Shown: positions 33,175 through 41,979, numbered from the stretch's first letter. The stretch: 64,000 bases of DNA from an uncultured Clostridia bacterium (GCA_934169925.1 CAKPOO010000001.1:150452-214451), one strand, 5' to 3'. Notes: generated from the sequence alone by a model not told the origin. Made by a program: numbers and translations.

Positions 33175-33781
33175 CTATATTATTTTACTAATCTTAGATT
33201 TTACTTTTTTTACTGCATCGTTATAAAACTTTTTACCATCTTCTAAAGTATAAAAATAATTAATAGGATATACTTTATAATCTATCCAAGCTTCATTTAA
33301 TTTATTTTTAACAGTTTCATAATTTACAACATTTTCATCTAATTTTTCATCAAAATGTATATCGTATATGTTTACATTTTTTAATGAATTAAGAAATCTT
33401 TCTTTTATTGAGACCGTATCAAAATCAAAATCTTTATACATGATATTATCTACAAAAGCGTAATCTGAATACAATTTTTCATCAGCATAATCTTTTAATT
33501 TTTTATATTTATTATTCATATACTGTTCAAACCACATTTTATCTTCTACTAAATGAGCATAATATCCGAAGTACTACTTCATCATTTAATTTATTTTGTA
33601 GTCTTAAAAATTTATCTAAATTTACTATATCTTCAATATCTTCAAAATGTGTTTTCTTCCTATCTTTTATAATCATTTTTATTATATCAGGTAAAACTGA
33701 ACCTAATATAAAATCATCACTTAAATTTAATTCTTTTCTTACTTCTTCTGAAATTGCAAGATGCATTTTTAAAGAACTCAT
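33175..33781 (-). pseudogene. Zinc-dependent phospholipase C-like protein, frameshifted
   Basis: Two abutting reading frames make one protein. The first (start ATG at 33781 after AGGAGG) gives SSLKMHLAISEEV, then FILGSVLPDIIKM, and runs off frame at NDEVVLR near 33565. Moving one base restores YYAHLVEDKMWFEQYM and continues to 33175. The joined product (about 200 aa) has the metal-ligand spacing and wording (MHLAI, PDI, H, YAHLVED) of the Zn_dep_PLPC family, which often occurs in Firmicutes as an HD-like hydrolase of unknown substrate. The lesion is a single extra base in a mixed sequence, so it may be a genuine inactivating mutation or an assembly error. Function if intact is unknown. Confidence 0.75.
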
Positions 33782-33800
33782 ATCTTTCCTCCTATTAATT

Positions 33801-34838
33801 TTATGGATTACATATTTTGCATGGTGTATATCCATCATTTATCATATTATCTCTTGTTTTTTCTATATATTGCTTGTTTTTATCACTCATTTTTTGAACG
33901 CTGCTACAATATGAATAATGAAATACTTTTGTATTTTTATTAACTACATAACTTTTTTTAGTAGTGCTGCTATCAGCAGTATTTGTGGTTGTATTAGTTG
34001 TTGCTGTAGTATTACTTCCCGTAAACTCTGGTCCAGAACTTTCACCATTTGAATAATTAATTGTAATTCCAGGTTGCACGTTATAACAATATACATTAAA
34101 TTTAATACTTGCTCCATTATCTTCAACAGACTGTGCTTCCATCAAAACGCCAGAAACTAGTAAATTTTCATTTTCAAATATTGGTGTTACTCTATAGAGT
34201 ACATGATTTCCAGTACTTTTTACATATTCTGCCACTTTATTTTCAAAAGGTAACATTCCTTGAACATTTAAATATCGTGTACCTGTAATTAGATTTTTTT
34301 CATTTGCATTTTCACCAGATAATTGATATCCAATTAAATGACATCTATTGTATAAATAATTTCCATCTATTCCATTATACCTTACAAGATGCCATCCTGT
34401 AGGCCTTACATTTCCAATTTCTCCTCTTTTTTCAGTAGGCATTAAATCTTTACCAATACATGCTATAGCAACTTGACATCTTTCAAGTTTATCAAGATCG
34501 CTATAACTTTCATATGATGTAGATACTAAATCATTTTCACTAAAAAATGGAATATTGTTATTTACTACAAAATATGGACTATCACTAAATTTAGGAATAG
34601 TAGAAATTAAATTTTGTATATTCTCTTTATATGCATCAACACTAATATTTTCTTTAGTTTCACTATTTGTATCAAAATTATTTTTATCTAAACTTTCATC
34701 ATTTTTAGTTAAAATTCCAACACTTACAAATGAAAAAAGTAGCAATATTAATGATACAATTAATACATTTTTCCATTTATTTAATGATAATTTATAAAAA
34801 AAACTATTGTTGTTTTTAGTTATTTTTACTCTATTCAT
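33801..34838 (-). CDS. Secreted/anchored DNA/RNA non-specific endonuclease (DNA-entry type)
   Basis: N-terminal membrane helix (about 24-45), Asn/Ser-rich linker, then a beta-beta-alpha-metal nuclease of the EndA/NucA kind. The diagnostic stretch is YNRCHLIGYQLSGENANEKN followed by LITGTRYLNVQGM, with the catalytic His in NRCHL and the Mg-binding Asn downstream. After a Thr/Ser-rich spacer (about 265-290) comes a small C-terminal cysteine module, HYSYCSSVQKM...PCKICNP, an Ada-like metal-binding tail common in this family. Such enzymes degrade extracellular DNA for nutrition or competence. The start at 34838 keeps proper distance to GGAGG; an upstream in-frame ATG at 34847 abuts the site. Confidence 0.9.
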   Translation of the reverse strand: MNRVKITKNNNSFFYKLSLNKWKNVLIVSLILLLFSFVSVGILTKNDESLDKNNFDTNSETKENISVDAYKENIQNLISTIPKFSDSPYFVVNNNIPFFSENDLVSTSYESYSDLDKLERCQVAIACIGKDLMPTEKRGEIGNVRPTGWHLVRYNGIDGNYLYNRCHLIGYQLSGENANEKNLITGTRYLNVQGMLPFENKVAEYVKSTGNHVLYRVTPIFENENLLVSGVLMEAQSVEDNGASIKFNVYCYNVQPGITINYSNGESSGPEFTGSNTTATTNTTTNTADSSTTKKSYVVNKNTKVFHYSYCSSVQKMSDKNKQYIEKTRDNMINDGYTPCKICNP

Positions 34839-34901
34839 CCATAGCATACCTCCAAGCTATGTTATATGCTATCACATCTTTAAAATTTATTCAACAAAAA
34901 A

Positions 34902-34930
34902 CAAGGTTATAATATTATAACCCTGTTTTT
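34902..34930 (-). terminator. Terminator after the YitT gene
   Basis: On the minus strand, AACAGGGTTATA pairs with TATAACCTTGTT (one G-U), then a T-rich tail. Confidence 0.88.
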
Positions 34931-34949
34931 TTGATAATTTTAATTTAAA

Positions 34950-35837
34950 TTAGACTAATTTTTTATCAAAAGCTCCTTTTATCTCAACCCCATCATCACT
35001 TACTAAGAAAGCATTTTTGTCAAATTCATGTATATGTCTTTCAAGTCGCATTCTTTCATACTTACTTAATACACTAAGAACAATATATGTATTTGATTTT
35101 GTATATCCACCTATTGCTTCCCAATATGTTGCATCCCTTTGAAGTTCAGTTTGTATGAAGTTTATTAATTTATCAGGTTTTTCTTTTGTAAAAATAAAGA
35201 CCTCAGAACAAATATTTTGATGGTGATTTTTATCTATAAGCATAGTTTCAAGTGCGCTAAATATTATAGAAAAAATCATAATACTTATACCATACTTTAA
35301 ACCACAAACAAAATAAACAAGTAAATTAAATATAAGAGATATATTTCCAACCGTAAAGTTTCTGTTTTTTCTACTTAAGGTTATACCAATTATATCAATT
35401 CCACCAGTTGACGAACCTGTACTTAGTACCATACCTATTCCTATTCCACATATAATTCCACCCATCATTACATTAACAATTAATTCTTCTACAAGTGGTT
35501 GTTTTGGTATTGGAATTATCATTAAAAATAGCGAATTTAAGGTAACTGCAAATAAAGTTCTAATAAAAAAAGTCTTACTTATCTTTTTATATGCAAGTAA
35601 AAATAGTGGTATATTAATTGCATAATAAATTATAGAACTTATATCAAAGCCAAATTTAAAATGAAAAGCATCAATTATAAAAGAACGAATAAGCTGTGCA
35701 AGTCCAAGTACTCCTCCTGTGTATAAATTGTTTGGAATGATAAACAAGTTAACAGCAAGCGAACATAAAAATATACCAACTGTACATTTTGTAAATTTAA
35801 ACCATCCCCAATTAAAAATATTTTTTCTTTTACTCAT
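34950..35837 (-). CDS. YitT family membrane protein (DUF2179)
   Basis: Five to six predicted transmembrane helices over residues 15-190, including the glycine-rich GGIICGIGIGMVLSTGSSTGG loop region, then a cytoplasmic DUF2179 domain at the C terminus with FTKEKPDKLINFIQ and RDATYWEAIGGYTKS. That two-part layout is characteristic of YitT/YpjP-type proteins, which are widespread in Firmicutes and of unknown transport function. Length is 295 aa. The start follows AGGAGG. Divergent from the Xer-type recombinase gene with 159 bp between them. Confidence 0.9.
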   Translation of the reverse strand: MSKRKNIFNWGWFKFTKCTVGIFLCSLAVNLFIIPNNLYTGGVLGLAQLIRSFIIDAFHFKFGFDISSIIYYAINIPLFLLAYKKISKTFFIRTLFAVTLNSLFLMIIPIPKQPLVEELIVNVMMGGIICGIGIGMVLSTGSSTGGIDIIGITLSRKNRNFTVGNISLIFNLLVYFVCGLKYGISIMIFSIIFSALETMLIDKNHHQNICSEVFIFTKEKPDKLINFIQTELQRDATYWEAIGGYTKSNTYIVLSVLSKYERMRLERHIHEFDKNAFLVSDDGVEIKGAFDKKLV

Positions 35838-35996
35838 ATAAAATCCTCCTAAAATAATTATTTAAGATTAAAATTAGTTGCGTTTATTATTATATCATTT
35901 TTTATGTAAAATGTAAATCAAAATTTGATTATTTAATTATTGATAAAAATTCTTGCTTATGATAATATTATACTGAAAAATAAAGGGGGTTTTTAG

Positions 35997-36959
35997 ATGT
36001 ATGATGATGTTCCAAAGTATGTACAAGACTTTTTAGAATATATGACAGGTATCAAAAATAGATCTAAATCTACTGTTCATGAATATTACTATGATTTAAG
36101 ACTTGCTTTTAAATACTTCTATCTTACAAGAAAAGGATATAAAAATCAAAATATTACAGAAGAATTATTAAATTCTACAAATATATCAAATTTAGATATT
36201 AATTTTTTAAAATCTATCGAACTTGGCGACTTGCATAAATATCTTAATTATTTAGCAGAAAAACAAGACGATAAAGCAACTACTCGTTCAAGAAAAGTTT
36301 CTGCTTTAAAAAGTTTTTTTAGTTACTGTGCATCAAAAGTAAAAATTATAAGTGTAAATCCTGCAATCGAATTAGAAACTCCAAAACTTCCAAAACGTTT
36401 GCCAAAATACTTAAGTTTAGATGAAAGTTTAACTCTTCTTAATTCTGTAAGTGGAGATTTTGAAAAAAGAGATTATTGTATTTTAACGTTATTTTTAAAT
36501 TGTGGTATGCGTTTATCAGAACTTGTAAATATTAATCTATACAATATACGTGACAATGTTTTAACTGTTATAGGTAAAGGTGATAAAGAACGTTCTATAT
36601 ACTTAAATGAATCATGCCAAAAAGCATTAAAAGAATATATTGCCGTAAGACCAAAAGATAAACTAAAAGATAAAGATGCACTATTTATCTCGAAAAGAGG
36701 CACAAGAATTTCTCAGCGTATGGTCGAAGTACTAGTAAAAAAATATATAATTATTGCAGGTCTTGATCCTAAAAAATATTCTCCACATAAATTAAGACAT
36801 ACGGCTGCAACACTAATGCATAAATATGGTGGCGTTGATATTCGTGCTTTGCAACAATTACTAGGTCATGAAAGTATATCAACAACTGAAATTTATACAC
36901 ATGTAGATAGCGATCAAGTTAAAAACGCTGTTGAAAGTAATCCATTAAACAATATGTAA
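35997..36959 (+). CDS. xerC: Xer-type tyrosine recombinase
   Basis: N-terminal SAM-like core-binding domain (about 1-110) and a C-terminal catalytic domain with Arg172 in CGMRLSEL, Lys in GKGDKERS, HKLRHT for His-x-x-Arg, His in LLGHES, and Tyr300 in EIYTHV. All catalytic positions are intact. Length (320 aa) and N-terminal style match XerC/XerD/CodV used for chromosome dimer resolution, better than phage integrases. The gene stands alone in housekeeping context, with no att-like repeats or phage genes nearby, so chromosome maintenance is the favoured role. Start ATG after AAGGGGG. Confidence 0.88.
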   Translation: MYDDVPKYVQDFLEYMTGIKNRSKSTVHEYYYDLRLAFKYFYLTRKGYKNQNITEELLNSTNISNLDINFLKSIELGDLHKYLNYLAEKQDDKATTRSRKVSALKSFFSYCASKVKIISVNPAIELETPKLPKRLPKYLSLDESLTLLNSVSGDFEKRDYCILTLFLNCGMRLSELVNINLYNIRDNVLTVIGKGDKERSIYLNESCQKALKEYIAVRPKDKLKDKDALFISKRGTRISQRMVEVLVKKYIIIAGLDPKKYSPHKLRHTAATLMHKYGGVDIRALQQLLGHESISTTEIYTHVDSDQVKNAVESNPLNNM

Positions 36960-36993
36960 AAGAGTAACCATTTTTATAGTTACTCTTCTTTTT
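36957..36993. terminator. Terminator between xerC and the LysM gene
   Basis: AGAGTAAC pairs with GTTACTCT with T-rich flanks on the xerC side; convergent genes share it. Confidence 0.85.
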
Positions 36994-37314
36994 TTAATTA
37001 TATATTGGTATTTGTAGTACTTGTCCTACATATATTAAATTATCATCTAAATTATTCACTTTCTTTATATCAAAAATCACACTTCTTATATTTAAATGCT
37101 CATTTTCTTTGCAAATATTATTTGCAATATTCCATAAAGTTTGACTTTCTTTTACAGTATAAGTTTGAAAATTAGTTTTTTCTTTACAGAAATTTTTATT
37201 TAGAAAAATAGATATAATTAAAATCATAACTAGTATTATAATAATGTTTTTAAATTTTAAAAATCCTTTCTTGCTATTTCTTCTTTTTTCTAAATTTTTA
37301 TTCATATTTTTCAT
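36994..37314 (-). CDS. yneA: YneA-like LysM membrane protein, probable SOS division inhibitor
   Basis: 106 aa: basic N terminus, one transmembrane helix (about residues 22-40), then a single LysM domain from YTVKESQTLWNIANNI to VGQVLQIPIY. Size and layout match Bacillus YneA (about 105 aa), the SOS-induced division inhibitor whose LysM binds peptidoglycan. Regulation supports this: the promoter (37355-37383) has one LexA-type box inside its spacer and a second, identical in reverse, between the start point and the ribosome site. The usual divergent lexA is not adjacent. The ATG at 37314 follows GAGGTGAT. Functional assignment is inferred from layout plus operators, not from extensive sequence identity. 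Confidence 0.8.
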   Translation of the reverse strand: MKNMNKNLEKRRNSKKGFLKFKNIIIILVMILIISIFLNKNFCKEKTNFQTYTVKESQTLWNIANNICKENEHLNIRSVIFDIKKVNNLDDNLIYVGQVLQIPIYN

Positions 37315-37330
37315 AACATATCACCTCATA

Positions 37331-37342
37331 AACAAATGTTCT
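37331..37342 (-). promoter_or_regulatory. LexA-type operator 2 (downstream of start point)
   Basis: Minus strand GAACATTTGTTT, fitting the Firmicute LexA consensus GAAC-N4-GTTY. It lies between the predicted +1 and the GAGGTGAT site. Confidence 0.8.
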
Positions 37343-37354
37343 TTTTATATTCAA

Positions 37355-37383
37355 ATTATATCATCAGAACATTTGTTTGTCAA
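37355..37383 (-). promoter_or_regulatory. Consensus promoter of the LysM gene
   Basis: On the minus strand TTGACA, 17-bp spacer, TATAAT; the spacer contains LexA box 1. Confidence 0.88.
37367..37378 (+). promoter_or_regulatory. LexA-type operator 1 (inside the promoter spacer)
   Basis: Plus strand GAACATTTGTTT, the same 12-mer as operator 2 but on the other strand; the centres are 36 bp apart. Binding would block polymerase. Confidence 0.82.
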
Positions 37384-37395
37384 TATAAAAAATAA

Positions 37396-37427
37396 AAAAA
37401 AGTGAAAAAATTAATCTTCACTTTTTA
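37396..37427 (-). terminator. Terminator at the end of yigZ
   Basis: AAAAAGTGAA pairs with TTCACTTTTT, T-run on the minus strand; overlaps the stop codon. Confidence 0.8.
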
Positions 37428-38048
37428 GTTTATATCATTACAAAATTTTTCATATTCTGTATCTATTACATCGCATGAAATCATGACATCATCAGTATAT
37501 TCTATTTTTAAATTCTTAATCTTTTTATTACTTTCATAAATATTTAAATAGTATCTATCTTTTTCAAAATCGTCATATTTTACTTTTTTTGCAAAATGAC
37601 TATAGTTATATATTTCTTGCTTAAAGCATTTTAAAAGCGAATTTCTAGCTGAATTTAAATATGTTCTAGAAAGAGGCCCTGCTCCAAATAAAATTCCTCC
37701 AAAATACCTTACAATAACAATACAAATATTAGTTATCTTTTCTTTTGTTATTGTTTCATATATTGCTTTTGTTCCAGTTCCTTTTGGTTCTCCATCATCT
37801 GAGAATTTTATATTGCTCTTTTTATTTTCTAAATATGAATATATATATACTACATGCTTTGCAGTATAATGCTTCTTTTTTACTATATCAATATATTTTG
37901 TTGCTTCTTCTTGATTTGAAATACTAAATACATATGAAATAAATTTTGACTTTTTTTCAATTAGTATTGAAGATGCAATCTCTCCAAATTCAGACTCTTT
38001 ATTTTCTTCTTTATTTTCTAAAGTATAATACAAATTATTTGACATCAT
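37425..38048 (-). CDS. yigZ: YigZ/IMPACT family protein
   Basis: Conserved UPF0029/IMPACT family, related to the regulator of eukaryotic Gcn2 but of unclear role in bacteria. Key family block SDDGEPKGTGTKAI near residue 80, then IVIVRYFGGI and GAGPLSRTYLNSA. The DUF1949 C-terminal domain follows (about 140-207). Length (207 aa) is normal. There is no Shine-Dalgarno site: the first ATG (of an ATG-ATG pair) lies exactly where transcription should begin from the promoter at 38055-38083, so the mRNA appears leaderless. Confidence 0.93.
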   Translation of the reverse strand: MMSNNLYYTLENKEENKESEFGEIASSILIEKKSKFISYVFSISNQEEATKYIDIVKKKHYTAKHVVYIYSYLENKKSNIKFSDDGEPKGTGTKAIYETITKEKITNICIVIVRYFGGILFGAGPLSRTYLNSARNSLLKCFKQEIYNYSHFAKKVKYDDFEKDRYYLNIYESNKKIKNLKIEYTDDVMISCDVIDTEYEKFCNDIN

Positions 38049-38054
38049 AGTTTA

Positions 38055-38083
38055 ATTATAACATTTTAAAAAATATATGTAAA
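38055..38083 (-). promoter_or_regulatory. Leaderless-mRNA promoter of yigZ
   Basis: On the minus strand TTTACA, 17-bp spacer, TATAAT, then six bases and the ATG. The expected +1 is the A of the start codon. Confidence 0.75.
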
Positions 38084-38111
38084 TATCTCTTTAATATAAA
38101 TAATTATGTTA

Positions 38112-38140
38112 TTTACTTTTTTTAATTCGTATGATATAAT
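38112..38140 (+). promoter_or_regulatory. Promoter for the 157-aa gene
   Basis: TTTACT, 17-bp spacer, TATAAT; about 77 bp before the ATG. Confidence 0.7.
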
Positions 38141-38216
38141 CCGTTATGTTGCTAATTTAAATTCTATATATTAATAGGATTAATTTATTATTATTTTTTT
38201 ACAGGAGGATTTTTAT

Positions 38217-38690
38217 ATGACAATTCCAAGATACTCTCCAAGTTTAGACACTTTAAATTTATTATCTTCACTTGGAATTTCAAAAAATGTACTTTTAGAA
38301 ACTTGTGATTTAAGATTAAGACCACTAATTATGACAAGGTCAATATCACGTTCAAGAAACGTAAGAATTCAAAATGATACAGAAAAGATTGAAACTTTAA
38401 TAAAAGCAAAGATTCCTTCTTTTTATATCATTAAGCTATTAAGTAGTTCTAAGCTTTCATACAAAGATCTAATGAAAATCGTAAGCTCATTTGAAAGCAC
38501 GTCGAAAATGAACTTGTTTTTTAATGACTTATATTTTGTATTAACGCTTAATAGCAAAGTGACAAAAGATGATATTTCAAACTGGCTTTTTATTAACTCA
38601 AATAAAGAATTAAATGTATTTTTAAATAATACTTTCTTGGAAACAGGATATTTTAAAAGCTTAAATGAGGTAACAAAGATTATACTATAA
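38217..38690 (+). CDS. Hypothetical 157-aa protein
   Basis: Unrecognised. The ATG follows CAGGAGGAT. A soluble protein rich in Ser, Leu and Lys, with no signal or membrane helix. The N-terminal part has Pro/Ser and Arg-rich stretches (RLRPLIMTRSISRSRNVR). The middle and end read as short amphipathic helices (KLSYKDLMKIVSSF, VTKDDISNWLF), like DNA- or protein-binding helical repeats, but no family is evident. Monocistronic, with its own promoter and a terminator shared with clpX. Confidence 0.75.
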   Translation: MTIPRYSPSLDTLNLLSSLGISKNVLLETCDLRLRPLIMTRSISRSRNVRIQNDTEKIETLIKAKIPSFYIIKLLSSSKLSYKDLMKIVSSFESTSKMNLFFNDLYFVLTLNSKVTKDDISNWLFINSNKELNVFLNNTFLETGYFKSLNEVTKIIL

Positions 38691-38715
38691 TATCTTTTAT
38701 ATCACACACCAAAAA

Positions 38716-38753
38716 AAAGAGATTACACAGCAAATTTGTGTAATCTTTTTTAC
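38716..38753. terminator. Bidirectional terminator between the 157-aa gene and clpX
   Basis: AGATTACACA pairs with TGTGTAATCT; A8 on one side and T6 on the other. Confidence 0.9.
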
Positions 38754-38758
38754 TAATT

Positions 38759-40036
38759 TTAATATTCATAAATTGGTTTTGATTTTTTAGTAACAACATC
38801 TTTAGTTATTGTACATTTTTTTATATTTTTATCAGATGGAACTTCGTACATAGCATCCATCATAACACTTTCCATTATTGCACGCAATCCTCTTGCTCCT
38901 GTTTTTCTTGACATTGCAAGTTCTACAATTTCTTCTATTGCATCATCTTTTATTTCAAGTTCAACATTATCTAATTTAAATAATTTTAAATATTGCTTTA
39001 CAAGTGCATTTTTAGGTTTTGTTAAAATATCTAAAAATGCTTCTTTGGTAAGTTGTGATAAAGATGTTATAACAGGAAGTCTTCCTATAAGTTCTGGTAT
39101 AAGACCAAATTTTATAATATCATGTGGTAATACTTCTGCAAATATCTTACCAACATCAATATCATTCTTTTCTTTTACATCTGCTCCAAATCCCATAGTT
39201 TTTGTTTCAAGTCTTGACTGAATTATTTTTTCTAATCCTTCAAAAGCTCCACCACAAATAAATAAAATATTGGTAGTATCAATTTTTATAAACTCTTGTT
39301 GTGGATGTTTTCTTCCACCTTGAGGTGGAACATTTGCAACAGTACCCTCAATTATTTTAAGTAATGCTTGCTGAACGCCTTCTCCACTTACATCTCTTGT
39401 TATTGATGTATTTTCAGATTTTCTTGTAATTTTATCAAGTTCGTCTATATAAATTATACCTTTTTCTGCTTTTGCTACATCATAATTTGCAGCTTGGATA
39501 AGTCTAAGTAAAATATTTTCTACATCTTCTCCAACATATCCTGCTTCAGTTAATGTAGTAGCATCTGCAATGGCAAATGGAACATGTAATATTTTTGCTA
39601 AAGTTTGTGCAAGTAAAGTTTTTCCTGAGCCTGTAGGCCCAATTAATAAAATATTTGACTTTTGTAACTCAACATCATCAAGCTTACTTAAATTTCTTAT
39701 TCTTTTGTAGTGATTATACACTGCAACAGATAAAACTTTTTTGGCTTGCTCTTGACCTATTACATATTCATCTAGTACCTTTTTTATGCTTTCTGGTGAA
39801 GGTAGTTCCTCAGATGAAATTTTTTCTTTTTTACTATTTTCGTCAATATTAACACTTTCGACGTCATCATGAATTAGTTTATAACAAGTTTCTATACACT
39901 CATCACAAATCATAATTCCATCTGGACCTTCAATTAAATTATGAACTTCTTGTCTTAATCTTCCACAAAAAGAACAAAATAACATGTTACTATCAAATCC
40001 TAAATCACTAGGTCCATTTGTTTTTTTTCTTCCCAT
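38759..40036 (-). CDS. clpX: ATP-dependent Clp protease ATP-binding subunit ClpX
   Basis: AAA+ unfoldase that feeds substrates to ClpP. N-terminal zinc-binding domain with CSFCG and CDEC (residues 16-46), Walker A GPTGSGKT, Walker B IIYIDE, the pore loop GYVGED and the IGF-type loop region for ClpP docking. Length 425 aa is standard. Its start overlaps the end of clpP by one base (TAATG). Confidence 0.97.
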   Translation of the reverse strand: MGRKKTNGPSDLGFDSNMLFCSFCGRLRQEVHNLIEGPDGIMICDECIETCYKLIHDDVESVNIDENSKKEKISSEELPSPESIKKVLDEYVIGQEQAKKVLSVAVYNHYKRIRNLSKLDDVELQKSNILLIGPTGSGKTLLAQTLAKILHVPFAIADATTLTEAGYVGEDVENILLRLIQAANYDVAKAEKGIIYIDELDKITRKSENTSITRDVSGEGVQQALLKIIEGTVANVPPQGGRKHPQQEFIKIDTTNILFICGGAFEGLEKIIQSRLETKTMGFGADVKEKNDIDVGKIFAEVLPHDIIKFGLIPELIGRLPVITSLSQLTKEAFLDILTKPKNALVKQYLKLFKLDNVELEIKDDAIEEIVELAMSRKTGARGLRAIMESVMMDAMYEVPSDKNIKKCTITKDVVTKKSKPIYEY

Positions 40037-40659
40037 TAATTATTTTTCTCCTTAGTTACATTACTAATGCTATCCATTATTTCATCTATAAGACCATATT
40101 CTTTTGCTTCTTGAGCTGTCATATAATGATCTCTCTCTGTATCTTGCATTATTCTTTCGATTGGTTGACCAGATCTTTCACTTAAAATTTTATTTAATTT
40201 TTCTCTAGTTTTTACCATGTGATCTGCATGAATTTTTATTTCAGTTGCTTGACCTGAAAGGCCTCCACTTATTAATGGTTGGTGAATAAGAACTTCTGAA
40301 TTTGGAAGTGCATATCTTTTACCTTTTGTACCTCCTGCAAGAAGTACAGATCCCATAGATGCAGCAAGACCAACACAAATTGTACAAACGTCAGATTTTA
40401 TATATTGCATTGTATCATAAATTGCCATACCATCAGTAATACTTCCACCTGGAGTATTGATATAAAGATAAATATCTTTACCTGGATCTTCTGCATCTAA
40501 GAATAATAATTGTGCTACTACTACAGATGCTGAAGCACTATCAACTTGTTCATTTAAAAATATAATTCTTTCTTTTAAAAGTCTAGAGAAAATATCATAA
40601 GATCTTTCACCTTTACTTGTTTGTTCTATTACATATGGAACTAAACTATCTTTAATCAT
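40036..40659 (-). CDS. clpP: ATP-dependent Clp protease proteolytic subunit ClpP
   Basis: Serine protease of the ClpXP complex. Catalytic Ser in GLAASMGS, His in IHQPL and Asp in the C-terminal D-rich segment (TERDHYM); all are intact. Length 207 aa is normal, and the start follows AAAGGAGG. It is located between tig and clpX, the conserved trigger factor-ClpP-ClpX order. Confidence 0.97.
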   Translation of the reverse strand: MIKDSLVPYVIEQTSKGERSYDIFSRLLKERIIFLNEQVDSASASVVVAQLLFLDAEDPGKDIYLYINTPGGSITDGMAIYDTMQYIKSDVCTICVGLAASMGSVLLAGGTKGKRYALPNSEVLIHQPLISGGLSGQATEIKIHADHMVKTREKLNKILSERSGQPIERIMQDTERDHYMTAQEAKEYGLIDEIMDSISNVTKEKNN

Positions 40660-40695
40660 ATTAAAACCTCCTTTAATATATAATTAATTATATAC

Positions 40696-41979
40696 TTATT
40701 TTATAACTACATTATCAACAACTATAGCTAAAGCTTTTTCATTTACTAAGTTATTTTTTACATAAGTTCTAATATTATCATTTTTCTTCATGCTTTCTGC
40801 ATTTTCATTTCCGTAACTTTGAGCTAGTTCATCGATTTTAGCATCAATTTCTTCATCAGTTACATCAATTTTTTCTGCATCTTTAATAAACTCTAAAGCA
40901 AGATTTAATTTAACATCTTTTAGAGCTTGTGGTTTCATAGTTTCTTTAAATGCATCTAAAGTTGTACCTGTATATTTACAATATTGTTCAATATCAAGAC
41001 CTTGGTAAGATAAGTTAGCGTTGAATTGTTCTATCATTTTTTCAACTTCGTTTTCAACCATAGCTTCTGGTATTTCAACTTCTGTATTTTCTACTAATTT
41101 ATCAATTGCTTGCATTTCTTTATTTGCTTTTTCTTGAGAAATTTTTTGTTCTTCTAATGAAGCTTCTAGATCTTTTTTATATTCTTCTAAAGTATCAAAT
41201 TCAGAAACATCTTTTGCAAATTCGTCATCTAACTCTGGTAATTCTTTAGCTTTTATGCTAATTAATTTTACTTTAAATGTAGCATCTTTTCCTTTTAAAT
41301 CTTCAGCATGGTATTCTTCTGGGAATTTTACTGAAATTTCTCTTTCTTCACCAACATTCATACCAACTAATTGTTCTTCAAATCCAGGAATAAAAGCACC
41401 ACTACCAATTGTAAGTTCATAATTTTCGCCTTTACCACCTTCAAAAGCAACACCATCAACAAATCCTTCAAAATCAATTGTTGAAATATCATCGTTTTGT
41501 AAAGCTCTATCTTCAACAGTTATTGTTCTAGCATTTTTTTGTCTTGAATCTTCTAAAGCTTTTTCTACTTCTTCTTTAGAAACAGTTATATCAAATTTAT
41601 CTACTTCTAAACCTTTATATTGTTTTACATTAGCTTCAGGTTTAACATAAAAAGTAACTGTATAAACGAAATCTTTATCTTTACCTATTTGTTTTATATC
41701 AAGGTCTGGTCTAGAAACAACTTCCAATTTATTTTCTTCAATAGCTTTGCTATATTCTTTATCTACATTTTCTTCAATTACAGTTTCATATAAAGCTTCT
41801 TCACCATACATTTTTTCAATTACAGCTCTTGGAACTTTACCATTTCTAAATCCAGGAACTTTAAAGTATTTTGCATTTTTAGCAAAAGCTTTATCAACTT
41901 CCTTTCTAAAATCTTCATTTTTCATAGTAAATTCTAATACTACTTTTGAATGTTCTTCTTTTTGTATTTTTACTTCCAT
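40696..41979 (-). CDS. tig: Trigger factor
   Basis: Ribosome-associated chaperone and prolyl isomerase. N-terminal ribosome-binding domain with the signature GFRNGKVPRAV near residue 43; central FKBP-type PPIase domain with GFVDGVAFEGGKG and the GSGAFIPGFEEQLVGM core (about 160-245); C-terminal helical chaperone domain. Length 427 aa is standard. It is the first gene of the tig-clpP-clpX cluster, with a 36-bp gap to clpP. Confidence 0.97.
   Translation of the reverse strand: MEVKIQKEEHSKVVLEFTMKNEDFRKEVDKAFAKNAKYFKVPGFRNGKVPRAVIEKMYGEEALYETVIEENVDKEYSKAIEENKLEVVSRPDLDIKQIGKDKDFVYTVTFYVKPEANVKQYKGLEVDKFDITVSKEEVEKALEDSRQKNARTITVEDRALQNDDISTIDFEGFVDGVAFEGGKGENYELTIGSGAFIPGFEEQLVGMNVGEEREISVKFPEEYHAEDLKGKDATFKVKLISIKAKELPELDDEFAKDVSEFDTLEEYKKDLEASLEEQKISQEKANKEMQAIDKLVENTEVEIPEAMVENEVEKMIEQFNANLSYQGLDIEQYCKYTGTTLDAFKETMKPQALKDVKLNLALEFIKDAEKIDVTDEEIDAKIDELAQSYGNENAESMKKNDNIRTYVKNNLVNEKALAIVVDNVVIK

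Noticed and set aside
34838..37314. Prophage or integrative element (recombinase, nuclease, YitT)
   Set aside because: The recombinase is XerC-like with a plain chromosomal neighbourhood. No att repeats, capsid, tail or replication genes are present.
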